A stretch of DNA of 60,000 bases from Phoronis australis (taxonomy: Eukaryota > Phoronida > Phoronidae). The stretch is from contig NMRA01000118.1 of NCBI GenBank assembly GCA_002633005.1, positions 436,707-496,706 of the forward strand, in the 5' to 3' direction. Positions 54,301 through 56,784 of the stretch are shown here, piece after piece (position 1 is the first letter of the stretch; the number at the start of each line of letters is the position of its first letter). The notes beneath the pieces are model-generated. The model saw only the letters and a list, made by a program, of their open reading frames with translations. It was not told where the DNA came from and did no database searches. The translations under genes were made by a program, and so were the position numbers.

Positions 54301-56784
54301 TCGATACCAAAACGACTTTTAATAAGGAAAACGTCATTGAAATCCCATTTTGATAAGATATACCACGTGAATGTATAAATGGAAGGCCAAAAATGCATTG
54401 ACCTTATTGTTGTCTCATATTTTCCATGTTTGCCTCACATTTCCTAATTCTTTTTGTCAACTTTATTCCTCATTCCTTCTCACGCCTTTCAGCATAGCCA
54501 TCTTGAAAACCTAAATTCATCACTAATTGTTTAGTATAAACGAAAACAGTCTATTTTTAATTTGAAGTAGATTTATAGTCTACCACTAGGTGACAGTGTG
54601 GTGAGGTTATTACTTGGCAAACTAGTTCTTTCGCAAATTATTTTGCTCTGATATGAAGTTTTTTTATTTAGAATACATGTCACATTTTTCGTCCAATTTC
54701 CAGGAAATTTACACACAATCTCTAGCTCCGGAATATCTCAAAGGCGATTGTTTTTCGCCATGATCAGAATCAAGGTGGCGGATGTAGCGACCATTTTGTT
54801 TTCGAATTCAGATTCAAATGCTTATAGAGGCCGCAATTTTTAACGTACACGGCTGAAAATCTGTAAGATTAGTATAGCAGACGTGTACTACAAATGTGTT
54901 GTAGATCATTATCTTCCTGTCAAAGATGGCGGAAGTATTGGTCATTGCGTTTGGGCACCTCCATTTCAGGACGAAAACATTTTGTCCTGTAGAGGGCGCA
55001 TTGTAGAACCAACTGCTTCGAAAGTGTTCATGTGTTAGTTCCCTATGAGTAGCTACTATCAAATGCTGCTTAACTGAAAGTTGTTTTCAAAACCGTCTGA
55101 CTCATTTTCATCACTTTTCAATAGTGCTGGAATTTTATTTTTCAACAGGAAGAGCAAGTGACGTGATTTTTGCATGTGGGTTCTTTAAGGTACACTCTAG
55201 TTGCAAATCATCTTCTTTCTCAGGCTTACAGTTTACTTTCAATTTAAACAAATTCAAAATTTTCGTTTTTTTGTCAGTTGAATTTTGTGAAACTAATTTT
55301 TCAGGTGTTTCCTATTTTTGCTAGAACATCTCTTTTTTGAATTATTAGGGGTTTTCTAATGATGCTGTTCCTTTGTTGACTGATTTTTGCTGCACTTTTG
55401 CTGTTTTATCTTCTATAGAACAAGACTATACAAGACTAATGAGTTATTAACTTCCGTCAAAGATGGTGGAAATATTGGACATTGCGTTTGGACACCTCGA
55501 TTTCAGAACGAAAACTTTTTATCCTGTAGAGAACGCATAGTGGAACGAATTGCTTCGAAAGTTTTCACGTTTCAAGCTTTCTGTGAATCGCTGTTATCAA
55601 GTGCTGCTTAACTGGAAGTTGTTTTCAAAATGGCGGATATGACGCTATGACGCTTTTTTACCCCGTTTCAATTGTGCTCAGTGGTGTTTTATTTTGAGCA
55701 GGGAGAGCGAAGTGACGTGAATTTTTGCATGCGTATTCTTTAAGGTATACTCTTTCAAATGAATACTAACACATTCTTTCTCGGCTTTACTGTTTTTTAG
55801 TTATTTGGCATTCAGTTAAAAAGTTTTTGAATTTTCGAAACTTTTGTGTCGCCCTCCAGAACTGTATGCTTAATTTGGACTTTCTTGCGTCGACTTCTAC
55901 GTCGTCCAATTTCAGTCTCCTTCAAATGTGCTTCCAATTGAATAACCCCCCTTTCCAGCGAATGCAAGACTGAATTCGCTTGGTGTTGTCGGTCGTGTCA
56001 CGAACTGTGTTCGTAATCGTATACATGTAGATGTCAATTTCCCTTCGCCAACGACGTTGTCTTTTCAGTTAATTTCACCAAGTGTCGCTCCTTCATTTTA
56101 TTTGTTAAATGTGACCAACAATGTTTTAAACCTGACTGCTAAATTGACCGAGACAACATTTCATCAGTAATAACGCATTGTTCACGACCTCCAAGTTTTA
56201 ACCTTTTTTCAGTTTAGTCGCCAAACTCATTGGCCAATTACACAAAATTTGCAAGTACACCACGAATGAGGTGAACAACGTTAAAACGAAAATTCCAAGT
56301 GAATTTACTCGCAGCGCCTTTTTAAAGCTCATACGGTATAATGCCTTCTGGCTGTATAGAGTTGTGGAACTCGATTAAAGCGCTCAAGAGGTCACGCCAA
56401 CCTGTTAAGCACTTTCTAAGCAATTTTCAAAAATTTTCCAAACTTTGGAGGTTTGACGAGAGTTTCAGTACATTGTTCTGGGTGAGAAAATAGTTATCTG
56501 TTAACAAGCAAAAACTCTGGGTGTCGCGTATCTGACACTTATCAGGCTAACCCGCAGCAGGCAACACATTCCGTTGGTTGCCGTATATTCTACAGTGACA
56601 GTGCACATTTGCATGCACGAAATCACTGACCTTTCCTTATAGACATGATAACTTACCAGACTTTCCACTTCGAATGCAAAGTTTGGCTGGGGGTTGGCGC
56701 CGGTACAGCAACAGGTTATATTAAGTTGAGCTCCCTCAATCGCAGCTCCCTCATAGCCGGAAATTTTAGTGGACGAAGCATGGG
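14932..56784 (-). CDS. Ig/FN3 type I transmembrane receptor, 15 exons, 5' end missing
   Basis: Fifteen minus-strand exons join in frame: 56784-56657, 51274-51094, 50630-50493, 46405-46223, 43098-42817, 41450-41367, 38787-38596, 37750-37532, 36342-36226, 29339-29034, 28378-28205, 22513-22211, 17335-16928, 16673-16341 and 15362-14932. Their lengths sum to 3479 nt, giving 1158 residues counted from the first complete codon. The order is Ig1-Ig6, an FN3/FN3-like segment (about 611-768), Ig7 (770-904), Ig8 (906-1015), one transmembrane helix (about 1038-1062) and a 96-residue tail. Every junction keeps frame; almost all introns are phase 1, as is usual for extracellular domain-shuffled genes. Known biology of such proteins is cell adhesion or ligand recognition at the plasma membrane. 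No signal peptide exon was found, so the start lies beyond 56784, probably outside the window. The family name is unknown. Exon chaining is inference; a transcript could merge or split it. Confidence 0.82.
15798..16291. mobile_element. hAT-like non-autonomous element in the last intron
   Basis: The ends are CAGTGGTCGGCAAAC (15798) and its near reverse complement GTTGCTGACCACTG (to 16291), a terminal style typical of hAT transposons. The flanking 8-mers GTGCAGAT (15790-15797) and TTGTAGAT (16292-16299) match at six of eight positions, as expected for an aged hAT target duplication. No transposase is present. It sits wholly inside the intron between receptor exons 14 and 15. Confidence 0.78.
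16341..16673 (-). CDS. receptor exon 14: Ig8 domain
   Basis: The acceptor is CCCTTTTCAG before 16673 and the donor is CATG|GTAAGT at 16341, phase 1 on both sides, 111 codons. The Ig fold is marked by Cys in SLTCVV, Trp in ALVRWLIW and Cys in NTGFLCEAT, about the expected distances apart, ending with the G-strand KRLTVH. Several Asn-X-Ser/Thr sites are visible. It is the membrane-proximal Ig. Confidence 0.93.
16928..17335 (-). CDS. receptor exon 13: Ig7, V-type domain
   Basis: The donor TACA|GTAAGT at 16928 is strong; the acceptor TTTGAAG before 17335 is acceptable. It encodes 136 codons, phase 1-1. The core is Cys in AILHCSYH, Trp in KGFTWEKQ, and DEAVYRCLV at the second Cys, with a long C'-D region (about 50 residues between Trp and the E strand) that is more like a V-set than an I-set Ig. 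The closing strand is TTLRVY. The intron to exon 14 is only 254 bases, the shortest in the gene, suggesting that Ig7 and Ig8 move or evolve as a pair. Confidence 0.9.
18238..18312. repeat. (GAAA)n-type polypurine microsatellite
   Basis: Almost uninterrupted purines with AGAAAG and GAAA units on the plus strand. Confidence 0.95.
19734..19815 (-). pseudogene. decayed tandem copy of the 3' end of the 20271-19926 segment
   Basis: The reverse complement translates to a stretch with WAYIRNHVFSPCFVAQV, matching WVYIRNNAFSRAFAQV about 200 bases away. No matching donor follows. Confidence 0.6.
19926..20271 (-). CDS. exon-like open segment of unknown family
   Basis: The minus-strand frame is open for 114 codons between an acceptor (GTCAACTCACAG before 20271) and a strong donor (TACAG|GTAAGC at 19926). 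Start phase is 1 and end phase 2. The translation is balanced and protein-like, with Cys in KLECPNHAG and FEIQCIVECY, an internal VQRMFDDMTNNPD and an end reading WVYIRNNAFSRAFAQV. I do not recognise a domain. It lies between receptor exons 12 and 13, but its phase-2 end does not fit exon 13 directly, so including it would need a further exon that I did not find. It may be an alternative exon, a nested gene or part of a transposon. A decayed copy of its 3' end lies at 19734-19815. Confidence 0.45.
20272..22210. other. intron, nothing recognised
   Basis: Only short chance ORFs are present; no Ig-type half exon with proper splice borders was found in either frame. Confidence 0.4.
22211..22513 (-). 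CDS. receptor exon 12: FN3-like segment
   Basis: The donor ATGA|GTAGGT at 22211 is good. The acceptor CCCTGAAG before 22513 has a poor pyrimidine tract, so the start is less certain. It gives 101 codons, phase 1-1. The first part (NLRFTDLELLDP) looks like the E-F hairpin closing the FN3 begun in exon 11. The rest (YCMKVEETLD, KTWSPFYQC, then NSTFRISTC) looks like C-C' and F strands of a second, Cys-rich FN3-like sandwich. Whether this is one long FN3 or one and a partial second is unresolved. Several N-glycosylation sites (NVT, NST) are present. Confidence 0.75.
22514..24788. other. intron with a tRNA-derived SINE head
   Basis: Apart from the SINE-like sequence at 22629-22706 I see nothing. 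The 23643-23849 ORF was examined as a possible missing FN3 half and rejected. Confidence 0.45.
22629..22706 (+). repeat. tRNA-derived SINE head
   Basis: An A box TGGCCTAGTGG at 22636-22646 and a B box GGTTCGATTCC at 22680-22690 sit at tRNA spacing. The acceptor arms do not pair as in a true tRNA, so this is a SINE promoter region rather than a functional tRNA gene. Confidence 0.65.
24789..24941. mobile_element. short CAGGGGCGGA-type MITE
   Basis: The left end is CAGGGGCGGATCCAGG and the right end is TAAATCCGCCACCG, a near inverted repeat. It is flanked by TTAAC on both sides (24784-24788, 24942-24946). The centre is rich in G then C. Confidence 0.65.
25279..26890 (-). mobile_element. solo LTR-like repeat with heat-shock elements, interrupted
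   Basis: Reading on the minus strand, the repeat has three TTCnnGAA clusters (26773-26761, 26683-26666, 26650-26637), a TATAAATA box (26623-26616), AATAAA (25371-25366), and ends near CGTGACA at 25279. This is the layout of U3, TATA and poly(A) signal in a retrotransposon LTR. It matches the plus-strand copy at 53030-53575. A 949-bp element (25444-26392) is inserted in it, with a short GCCA duplication at the borders. No coding part of a retrotransposon adjoins it. Confidence 0.7.
25444..26392. mobile_element. CAGTGGCGG-ended element with internal tRNA-like promoter, nested in the LTR
   Basis: The left end is CAGTGGCGGGGG and the right end is CCCCTAAATCCGCCTATG. The body matches 47008-47921, for example GATTGTAGATGCGCATAGCA. 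On the minus strand it carries an A box (25709-25692, TGGTGTAGTGGTAAAGCA) and a B box (25667-25657, GAGTTCGAGCC). So a SINE-like, tRNA-derived unit appears to be carried inside a DNA-transposon-like frame. Confidence 0.7.
26901..27561. other. intron, nothing recognised
   Basis: No exon with splice support; the ORFs here are short and have no domain signal. Confidence 0.4.
27562..28086. mobile_element. fold-back element with tandem-array arms (GCACTAGTCCGAAGGT)
   Basis: About twelve degenerate copies of a 16-17 bp unit, GCACTAGTCCGAAGGT, run from 27562 to 27763. A shorter array of the reverse complement (CCTTCAGACAAGTGCACCTT and similar) lies at 28029-28086. The centre (about 27780-27990) matches the centre of a second element at 36471-37037 in inverted orientation. 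The arrangement is that of fold-back elements whose terminal repeats are minisatellites. Confidence 0.75.
28205..28378 (-). CDS. receptor exon 11: first half of FN3
   Basis: A long pyrimidine tract leads to TTTTAG before 28378, and the donor is AGGG|GTAATT at 28205. It gives 58 codons, phase 1-1. The sequence begins PPEPPVDLTVLEVDWDTIWL, the standard FN3 A-B strand pattern with the conserved Trp, and continues to a C strand (FTVSYKW). It would be completed by exon 12, where the joined codon gives Glu. Confidence 0.88.
29034..29339 (-). CDS. receptor exon 10: Ig6, I-set type
   Basis: The acceptor is CTTTTTAG before 29339 and the donor is ATAG|GTATGT at 29034; 102 codons, phase 1-1. It has Cys in VLDCLITG, PDVQWKKDE for the Trp, and DGGRYHCIASNEEG for the second Cys, the best I-set match in the gene. 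It is a full domain in one exon. The intron to exon 11 is only 655 bases. Confidence 0.95.
29995..30790. mobile_element. second copy of the GTTACATTTTACG element
   Basis: It has the motif at 30081-30093 and inverted variants near 30003. It matches 10745-11010 and 12755-13340 in order. It abuts the broken 3' side of the LINE remnant. Confidence 0.65.
30837..31112 (-). pseudogene. LINE linker region between endonuclease and RT (remnant)
   Basis: The minus-strand translation contains KPYRPAWFDSECKEMKLQK, which matches the pattern of the segment between the endonuclease and reverse transcriptase in LINE ORF2 (K-P-W-F-D-x-E-C-x-x-x-K). It continues the endonuclease remnant at 32236-31239 after a frame change. 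The RT that should follow is absent; another repeat begins there. Confidence 0.6.
31239..32236 (-). pseudogene. LINE ORF2 endonuclease domain, broken
   Basis: Two frames cover the apurinic-type endonuclease. The first has GSWNVEELGF and GGVTVLVKDNL; the second has LILAGDFNPRTG and NGRSKSDPDGNFT followed by IDYY. These are the ordered motifs of the EEP endonuclease of L1-like LINEs. The frame changes around 31680-31793, and a 91-bp exact duplication with an N (31978-32224) doubles the first motif. It is not functional as written. Confidence 0.8.
31978..32224. repeat. 91-bp exact direct repeat around an N
   Basis: 31978-32068 and 32134-32224 are identical over all 91 bases; copy one is followed directly by the N at 32069. 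It falls in the LINE endonuclease and repeats its first motif, so it is more likely an assembly error than biology. Confidence 0.9.
32403..32900 (-). pseudogene. LINE ORF1-like protein, coiled coil plus RNA-binding region
   Basis: An open frame of about 165 codons just upstream of the endonuclease remnant. It begins with a hydrophobic then heptad-like part (QFQETQAENVKLRDCIKLL), followed by RRDNIIIHDMKEE and SIDRAYRLGRKQQNRNRTII. That order, coiled coil then the 'R-R-x-N-I-I-I' and 'D-R-A-x-R-L-G' strands, is typical of ORF1 of L1-like LINEs, which binds element RNA. The stop-to-endonuclease spacing of about 170 bases fits one element on the minus strand. Confidence 0.75.
32901..35385. other. 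intron stretch with a 56-bp tandem duplication
   Basis: No exon is supported. The upstream part (32901-33200) may be the 5' UTR of the LINE. A GC-rich two-copy tandem repeat lies at 34710-34824. Confidence 0.4.
34710..34824. repeat. GC-rich two-copy tandem repeat, 56-bp period
   Basis: Both copies start TTATCCCGGCCAGTGGCTC and contain GATCAGGCCCGTCGCGGCC, with a few differences. Confidence 0.9.
35450..35749 (-). CDS. THAP-type zinc finger ORF (fragment)
   Basis: The minus frame reads C-x4-C (RCMVSNC), then GISFLRL, a Trp in LRKWFETV, and CGRHFVDSDF. This is the C2CH order and spacing of a THAP DNA-binding domain, found in THAP proteins and in P-element-type transposases. After the domain the frame runs to a stop in about 25 residues; another frame (35568-35386, GLPKNCPYVPLPVHVHG) looks more protein-like, so a frameshift near 35530 is possible. 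The domain may be preceded by a splice acceptor (CCTGCACAG). It lies inside a receptor intron on the same strand. It could be a single-exon remnant of a transposon or a nested gene. Confidence 0.7.
   Translation of the reverse strand: MNAAILRCMVSNCPKYEAAKKAGISFLRLVREPEMLRKWFETVKNERYAINSKYEAVKHLRVCGRHFVDSDFYDEFRLTKELSIRSVACACSRRLSSIS
36226..36342 (-). CDS. receptor exon 9: second half of Ig5
   Basis: The acceptor TTGCTTCCCAG before 36342 and donor CAGT|GTAAGT at 36226 bound 39 codons, phase 1-1. It supplies the F-strand Cys (YYTGTYKCSATTD) and G strand (LVTEVYVAM) missing from exon 8. The joined codon at the border is Lys. Confidence 0.9.
36471..37037. mobile_element. second fold-back element of the 27562-28086 family
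   Basis: Left side GAAGGTGCACTATTCCGAAAG with further degenerate units to about 36530; right side CAGTGCACCTTCGGACTACT at 37016-37035. The centre (36890-37010) matches 27780-27870 in reverse. Its left array lies about 130 bases upstream of receptor exon 9. Confidence 0.65.
37532..37750 (-). CDS. receptor exon 8: first half of Ig5
   Basis: Acceptor GCAACTAAG before 37750, donor GCCA|GTAAGT at 37532; 73 codons, phase 1-1. Cys in AFTMSCVVTS and PVIRWFKDS give the B and C strands; the E strand (STVNCTIEFA) closes it with an extra Cys. The second Ig Cys is in exon 9. Confidence 0.92.
37751..38595. other. intron, nothing recognised
   Basis: No ORF or repeat of note. Confidence 0.4.
38596..38787 (-). 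CDS. receptor exon 7: second half of Ig4
   Basis: Acceptor GTGTTTTAG before 38787, donor AACT|GTGAGT at 38596; 64 codons, phase 1-1. It has the Trp (LKYEWRKF), then EIRDLQVTDDSTYECVPVN with the second Cys and a G strand (AAQIKVAV). The in-frame open stretch above 38787 is intron. Confidence 0.92.
39128..39378. repeat. cluster of imperfect palindromes (GGCGAGGCC / TATATTAATATA)
   Basis: Four or five imperfect palindromic units occur in series. Each has an AT-rich centre such as CTATATTAATATGG or CTATACTATTATAGGGG, flanked by GGCCCC/GGGGCC-like arms and 'GCCTTTCGGCG' or 'GCTGAAAGGC'. Each unit would fold into a hairpin. Confidence 0.8.
39517..39800 (-). mobile_element. diverged third copy of the heat-shock LTR-like repeat
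   Basis: It keeps TTGATTCAATAAC and a TTCTAGAA core (39663-39670), with other parts aligning weakly to the 26.4-26.8 kb copy in the same orientation. Confidence 0.45.
40690..40850. repeat. AT-rich (TAA)n-like low-complexity tract
   Basis: Degenerate TAA/ATA units dominate this stretch. Confidence 0.85.
41367..41450 (-). CDS. receptor exon 6: first part of Ig4, very short
   Basis: The acceptor ACCTGTATTCCAG before 41450 is strong. The donor is GCAG|GTTGGA at 41367, a GT donor with a poor consensus. It has 28 codons, phase 1-1: KPDEAKIEAQQPLFVGDTAL then LKCTANA, the Ig A and B strands with the first Cys. It fits exactly between exons 5 and 7, the joined codon to exon 7 being Val. Confidence 0.78.
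42101..42234 (+). CDS. candidate plus-strand exon, function unknown
   Basis: An open stretch of 44 codons lies between ATTGTTTAG and a very strong donor (TGTG|GTAAGT). The translation includes MENVTFDLTGLQANDCELV. No neighbouring plus-strand exon was found, and it lies in an intron of the minus-strand gene. It could be chance or a lone antisense exon. Confidence 0.25.
42817..43098 (-). CDS. receptor exon 5: Ig3, second Cys replaced
   Basis: Acceptor TCTGTTTAG before 43098, donor CAAC|GTACGT at 42817; 94 codons, phase 1-1. The B-strand Cys (LIVRCNVT) and Trp (SSHWVQKR) are present. The F-strand reads LDAGVWTVTVINT, where Y-x-C is expected, so the canonical disulfide is missing. A second GT four bases later would break the frame. 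Confidence 0.9.
43588..44400 (+). pseudogene. Penelope-like element: RT end and GIY-YIG endonuclease
   Basis: From 43588 the frame reads IDDIFVYC, the core of the RT catalytic motif, then ALKFTHELPV and IPFLYVLVN as in Penelope-type RTs. A stop ends this frame at 43914. The next frame carries YDYLDVIIYYGNRKSSILVM, then VYEFICPMKEC and FYIGQTVFSLSRRLSVHLQ, the GIY-YIG endonuclease fused behind the RT in Penelope-like elements. Between them is the thumb-like segment. The RT Tyr before IDD is gone and the frame is broken, so it is a decayed copy. It sits in the intron between receptor exons 4 and 5, antisense to the gene. Confidence 0.85.
44481..46222. other. intron with a poly-G gap and a short satellite fragment
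   Basis: 45341-45415 has three units of GGACCTTCGGACTTGT, related to the 27.5-kb array. 45722-45751 is poly-G with four Ns. No exon seen. Confidence 0.5.
45740..45743. other. assembly gap (4 N) in a poly-G run
   Basis: NNNN between runs of G, probably a sequencing failure in a CAGTGGCGGA-type element or a homopolymer. Confidence 0.95.
46223..46405 (-). CDS. receptor exon 4: second half of Ig2
   Basis: Acceptor TTTACCCATCAG before 46405, donor TATT|GTAAGA at 46223; 61 codons, phase 1-1. It provides LNYTLHFSSVDFNHQGRYTC and HAERSMG, the E-F-G strands with the second Cys. The joined codon with exon 3 is Gly. Confidence 0.92.
47008..47921. mobile_element. second copy of the tRNA-promoter element, with target duplication
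   Basis: It matches 25444-26392. It is bounded by AAATGCGGATCTAGG on the left and CCTAAATCAGCCTATG on the right, with ATATAC directly repeated outside (47002-47007 and 47922-47927). The minus strand carries an A box (47320-47303, TGGTGCAGTGGTAAAGCA) and a B box (47278-47268, GAGTTCAAGCC). A single N is at 47887. Confidence 0.75.
47928..50129. other. intron, nothing recognised
   Basis: Only an AT-rich tract (48560-48600) and short chance ORFs. Confidence 0.4.
50130..50447. repeat. two diverged direct copies of a 150-bp repeat
   Basis: 50130-50270 and 50288-50447 share GACCTAT..CAAGCTC, TCGTGAACAG, GGAAACGCAGAC and TCAAAATCCTGG in the same order. Confidence 0.7.
50493..50630 (-). CDS. receptor exon 3: first half of Ig2
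   Basis: Acceptor TTCTTTTCTCAATAG before 50630, donor CCAG|GTAACC at 50493; 46 codons, phase 1-1. It reads FTEYVGIIGEKLSVDCQVSA then SVTWRDSNDILPP, the A-B-C strands with first Cys and Trp. It is too short to stand out as an ORF but fits both neighbours. Confidence 0.92.
50779..51016. repeat. MITE-like hairpin with 65-bp inverted arms
   Basis: The left arm (CTGACAGTCCAGAGCACTTA then AGATGAACGGGGTACCAACA) pairs with the reverse complement of the right arm (CTGGCAGCCCAGAGACCTTA then AGATGAACGAGGTACCAACA). It lies in the 463-bp intron between receptor exons 2 and 3 and fills about half of it. Confidence 0.75.
51094..51274 (-). CDS. receptor exon 2: second half of Ig1
   Basis: Acceptor GTCTTTGTAG before 51274, donor CTGT|GTAAGT at 51094; 181 bases, phase 0 to 1, exactly matching exon 1 (ends phase 0) and exon 3. 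It encodes 60 residues including FQITVDRSYHNQDCKCIF and ending EEKTAKLTVL. The F strand has D-C-K-C where D-x-Y-x-C is usual, so Tyr has become Cys. It was not visible as a simple ORF. Confidence 0.88.
51560..52058. mobile_element. fold-back element with GGTTTTGAAGTCCGG-type arrays
   Basis: The right side (51999-52058) has three units of GGTTTTGAAGTCCGGGCAAGT. The left side (from about 51571) carries the reverse complement (CGGACTTCAAAACCACTTC) with decayed further units. The layout parallels the GCACTAGTCCGAAGGT elements but the unit is different. Confidence 0.5.
52437..52750. mobile_element. CAGTGGCGGA-type MITE
   Basis: Left end CAGCGGTGGATCCA; right end TAAATCCGCCACTG, its near inverted copy. 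No clear target duplication. Confidence 0.55.
53030..53575 (+). mobile_element. LTR-like repeat with heat-shock elements and TATA box
   Basis: Plus-strand copy of the 25.3-26.9 kb repeat without the nested insertion. Heat-shock elements are at 53087-53104 (GAAAATTCTAGAAGATTC), 53131-53144 and 53175-53192 (TTCCGGAAAATTCTAGAG), followed by TATAAATA at 53239-53246. The 3' part aligns to the copy with the AATAAA. The 5' limit is uncertain. Confidence 0.7.
53087..53192 (+). promoter_or_regulatory. heat-shock element cluster
   Basis: Inverted nGAAn units at exact 5-bp spacing: four units at 53087-53104, three at 53131-53144 (last one imperfect) and four at 53175-53192. HSF trimers bind this pattern. 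The TATA box starts 47 bases after the last unit. Confidence 0.7.
53586..53850 (-). pseudogene. Ty3/Gypsy RT end and RNase H fragment
   Basis: The minus strand reads FKPFSVSV, then DEGLGA with two stops, then HSAAYFSKKFSKHYRNYLTI and EKELLALSLALQRL. These are the ordered start of Gypsy RNase H. The fragment stops where the LTR-like repeat begins and has the opposite orientation to it. Confidence 0.8.
53956..54114 (-). pseudogene. Ty3/Gypsy integrase C-terminal fragment
   Basis: The minus strand reads NPLQARLHGPYTVHSKVSNP then VVVTPNRRNSRQLC and LKLYCG before a stop. This is the conserved C-terminal end of Gypsy integrase. It lies upstream of the RNase H fragment on the same strand, the reverse of normal pol order, so the locus is scrambled. 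Confidence 0.78.
54895..55815. repeat. two diverged direct copies of a 380-bp repeat
   Basis: 54905-55275 and 55445-55815 share TCAAAGATGG, CATTGCGTTTGG, AACTGCTTCGAAAG, GAAGTTGTTTTCAAAA and AGAGC..AGTGACGTGA in order. ORFs there are repeat translations. Confidence 0.75.
56657..56784 (-). CDS. receptor exon 1 (first visible): first half of Ig1
   Basis: Acceptor TGTGTTTCAG before 56784, donor CTG|GTAAGT at 56657; 128 bases, phase 1 to 0. It encodes 42 residues: ISGYEGAAIEGAQLNITCCC and TGANPQPNFAFEV. There is a triple Cys at the B strand, and the C-strand Trp is replaced by Phe. Because it starts in phase 1 it must follow at least one more exon (signal peptide) upstream. Confidence 0.85.

Noticed and set aside
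54814-55611. ORFs at 54814-55062 (minus) and 55387-55611 (plus) as genes
   Set aside because: They cover the two copies of a direct repeat and have no domain or splice support.
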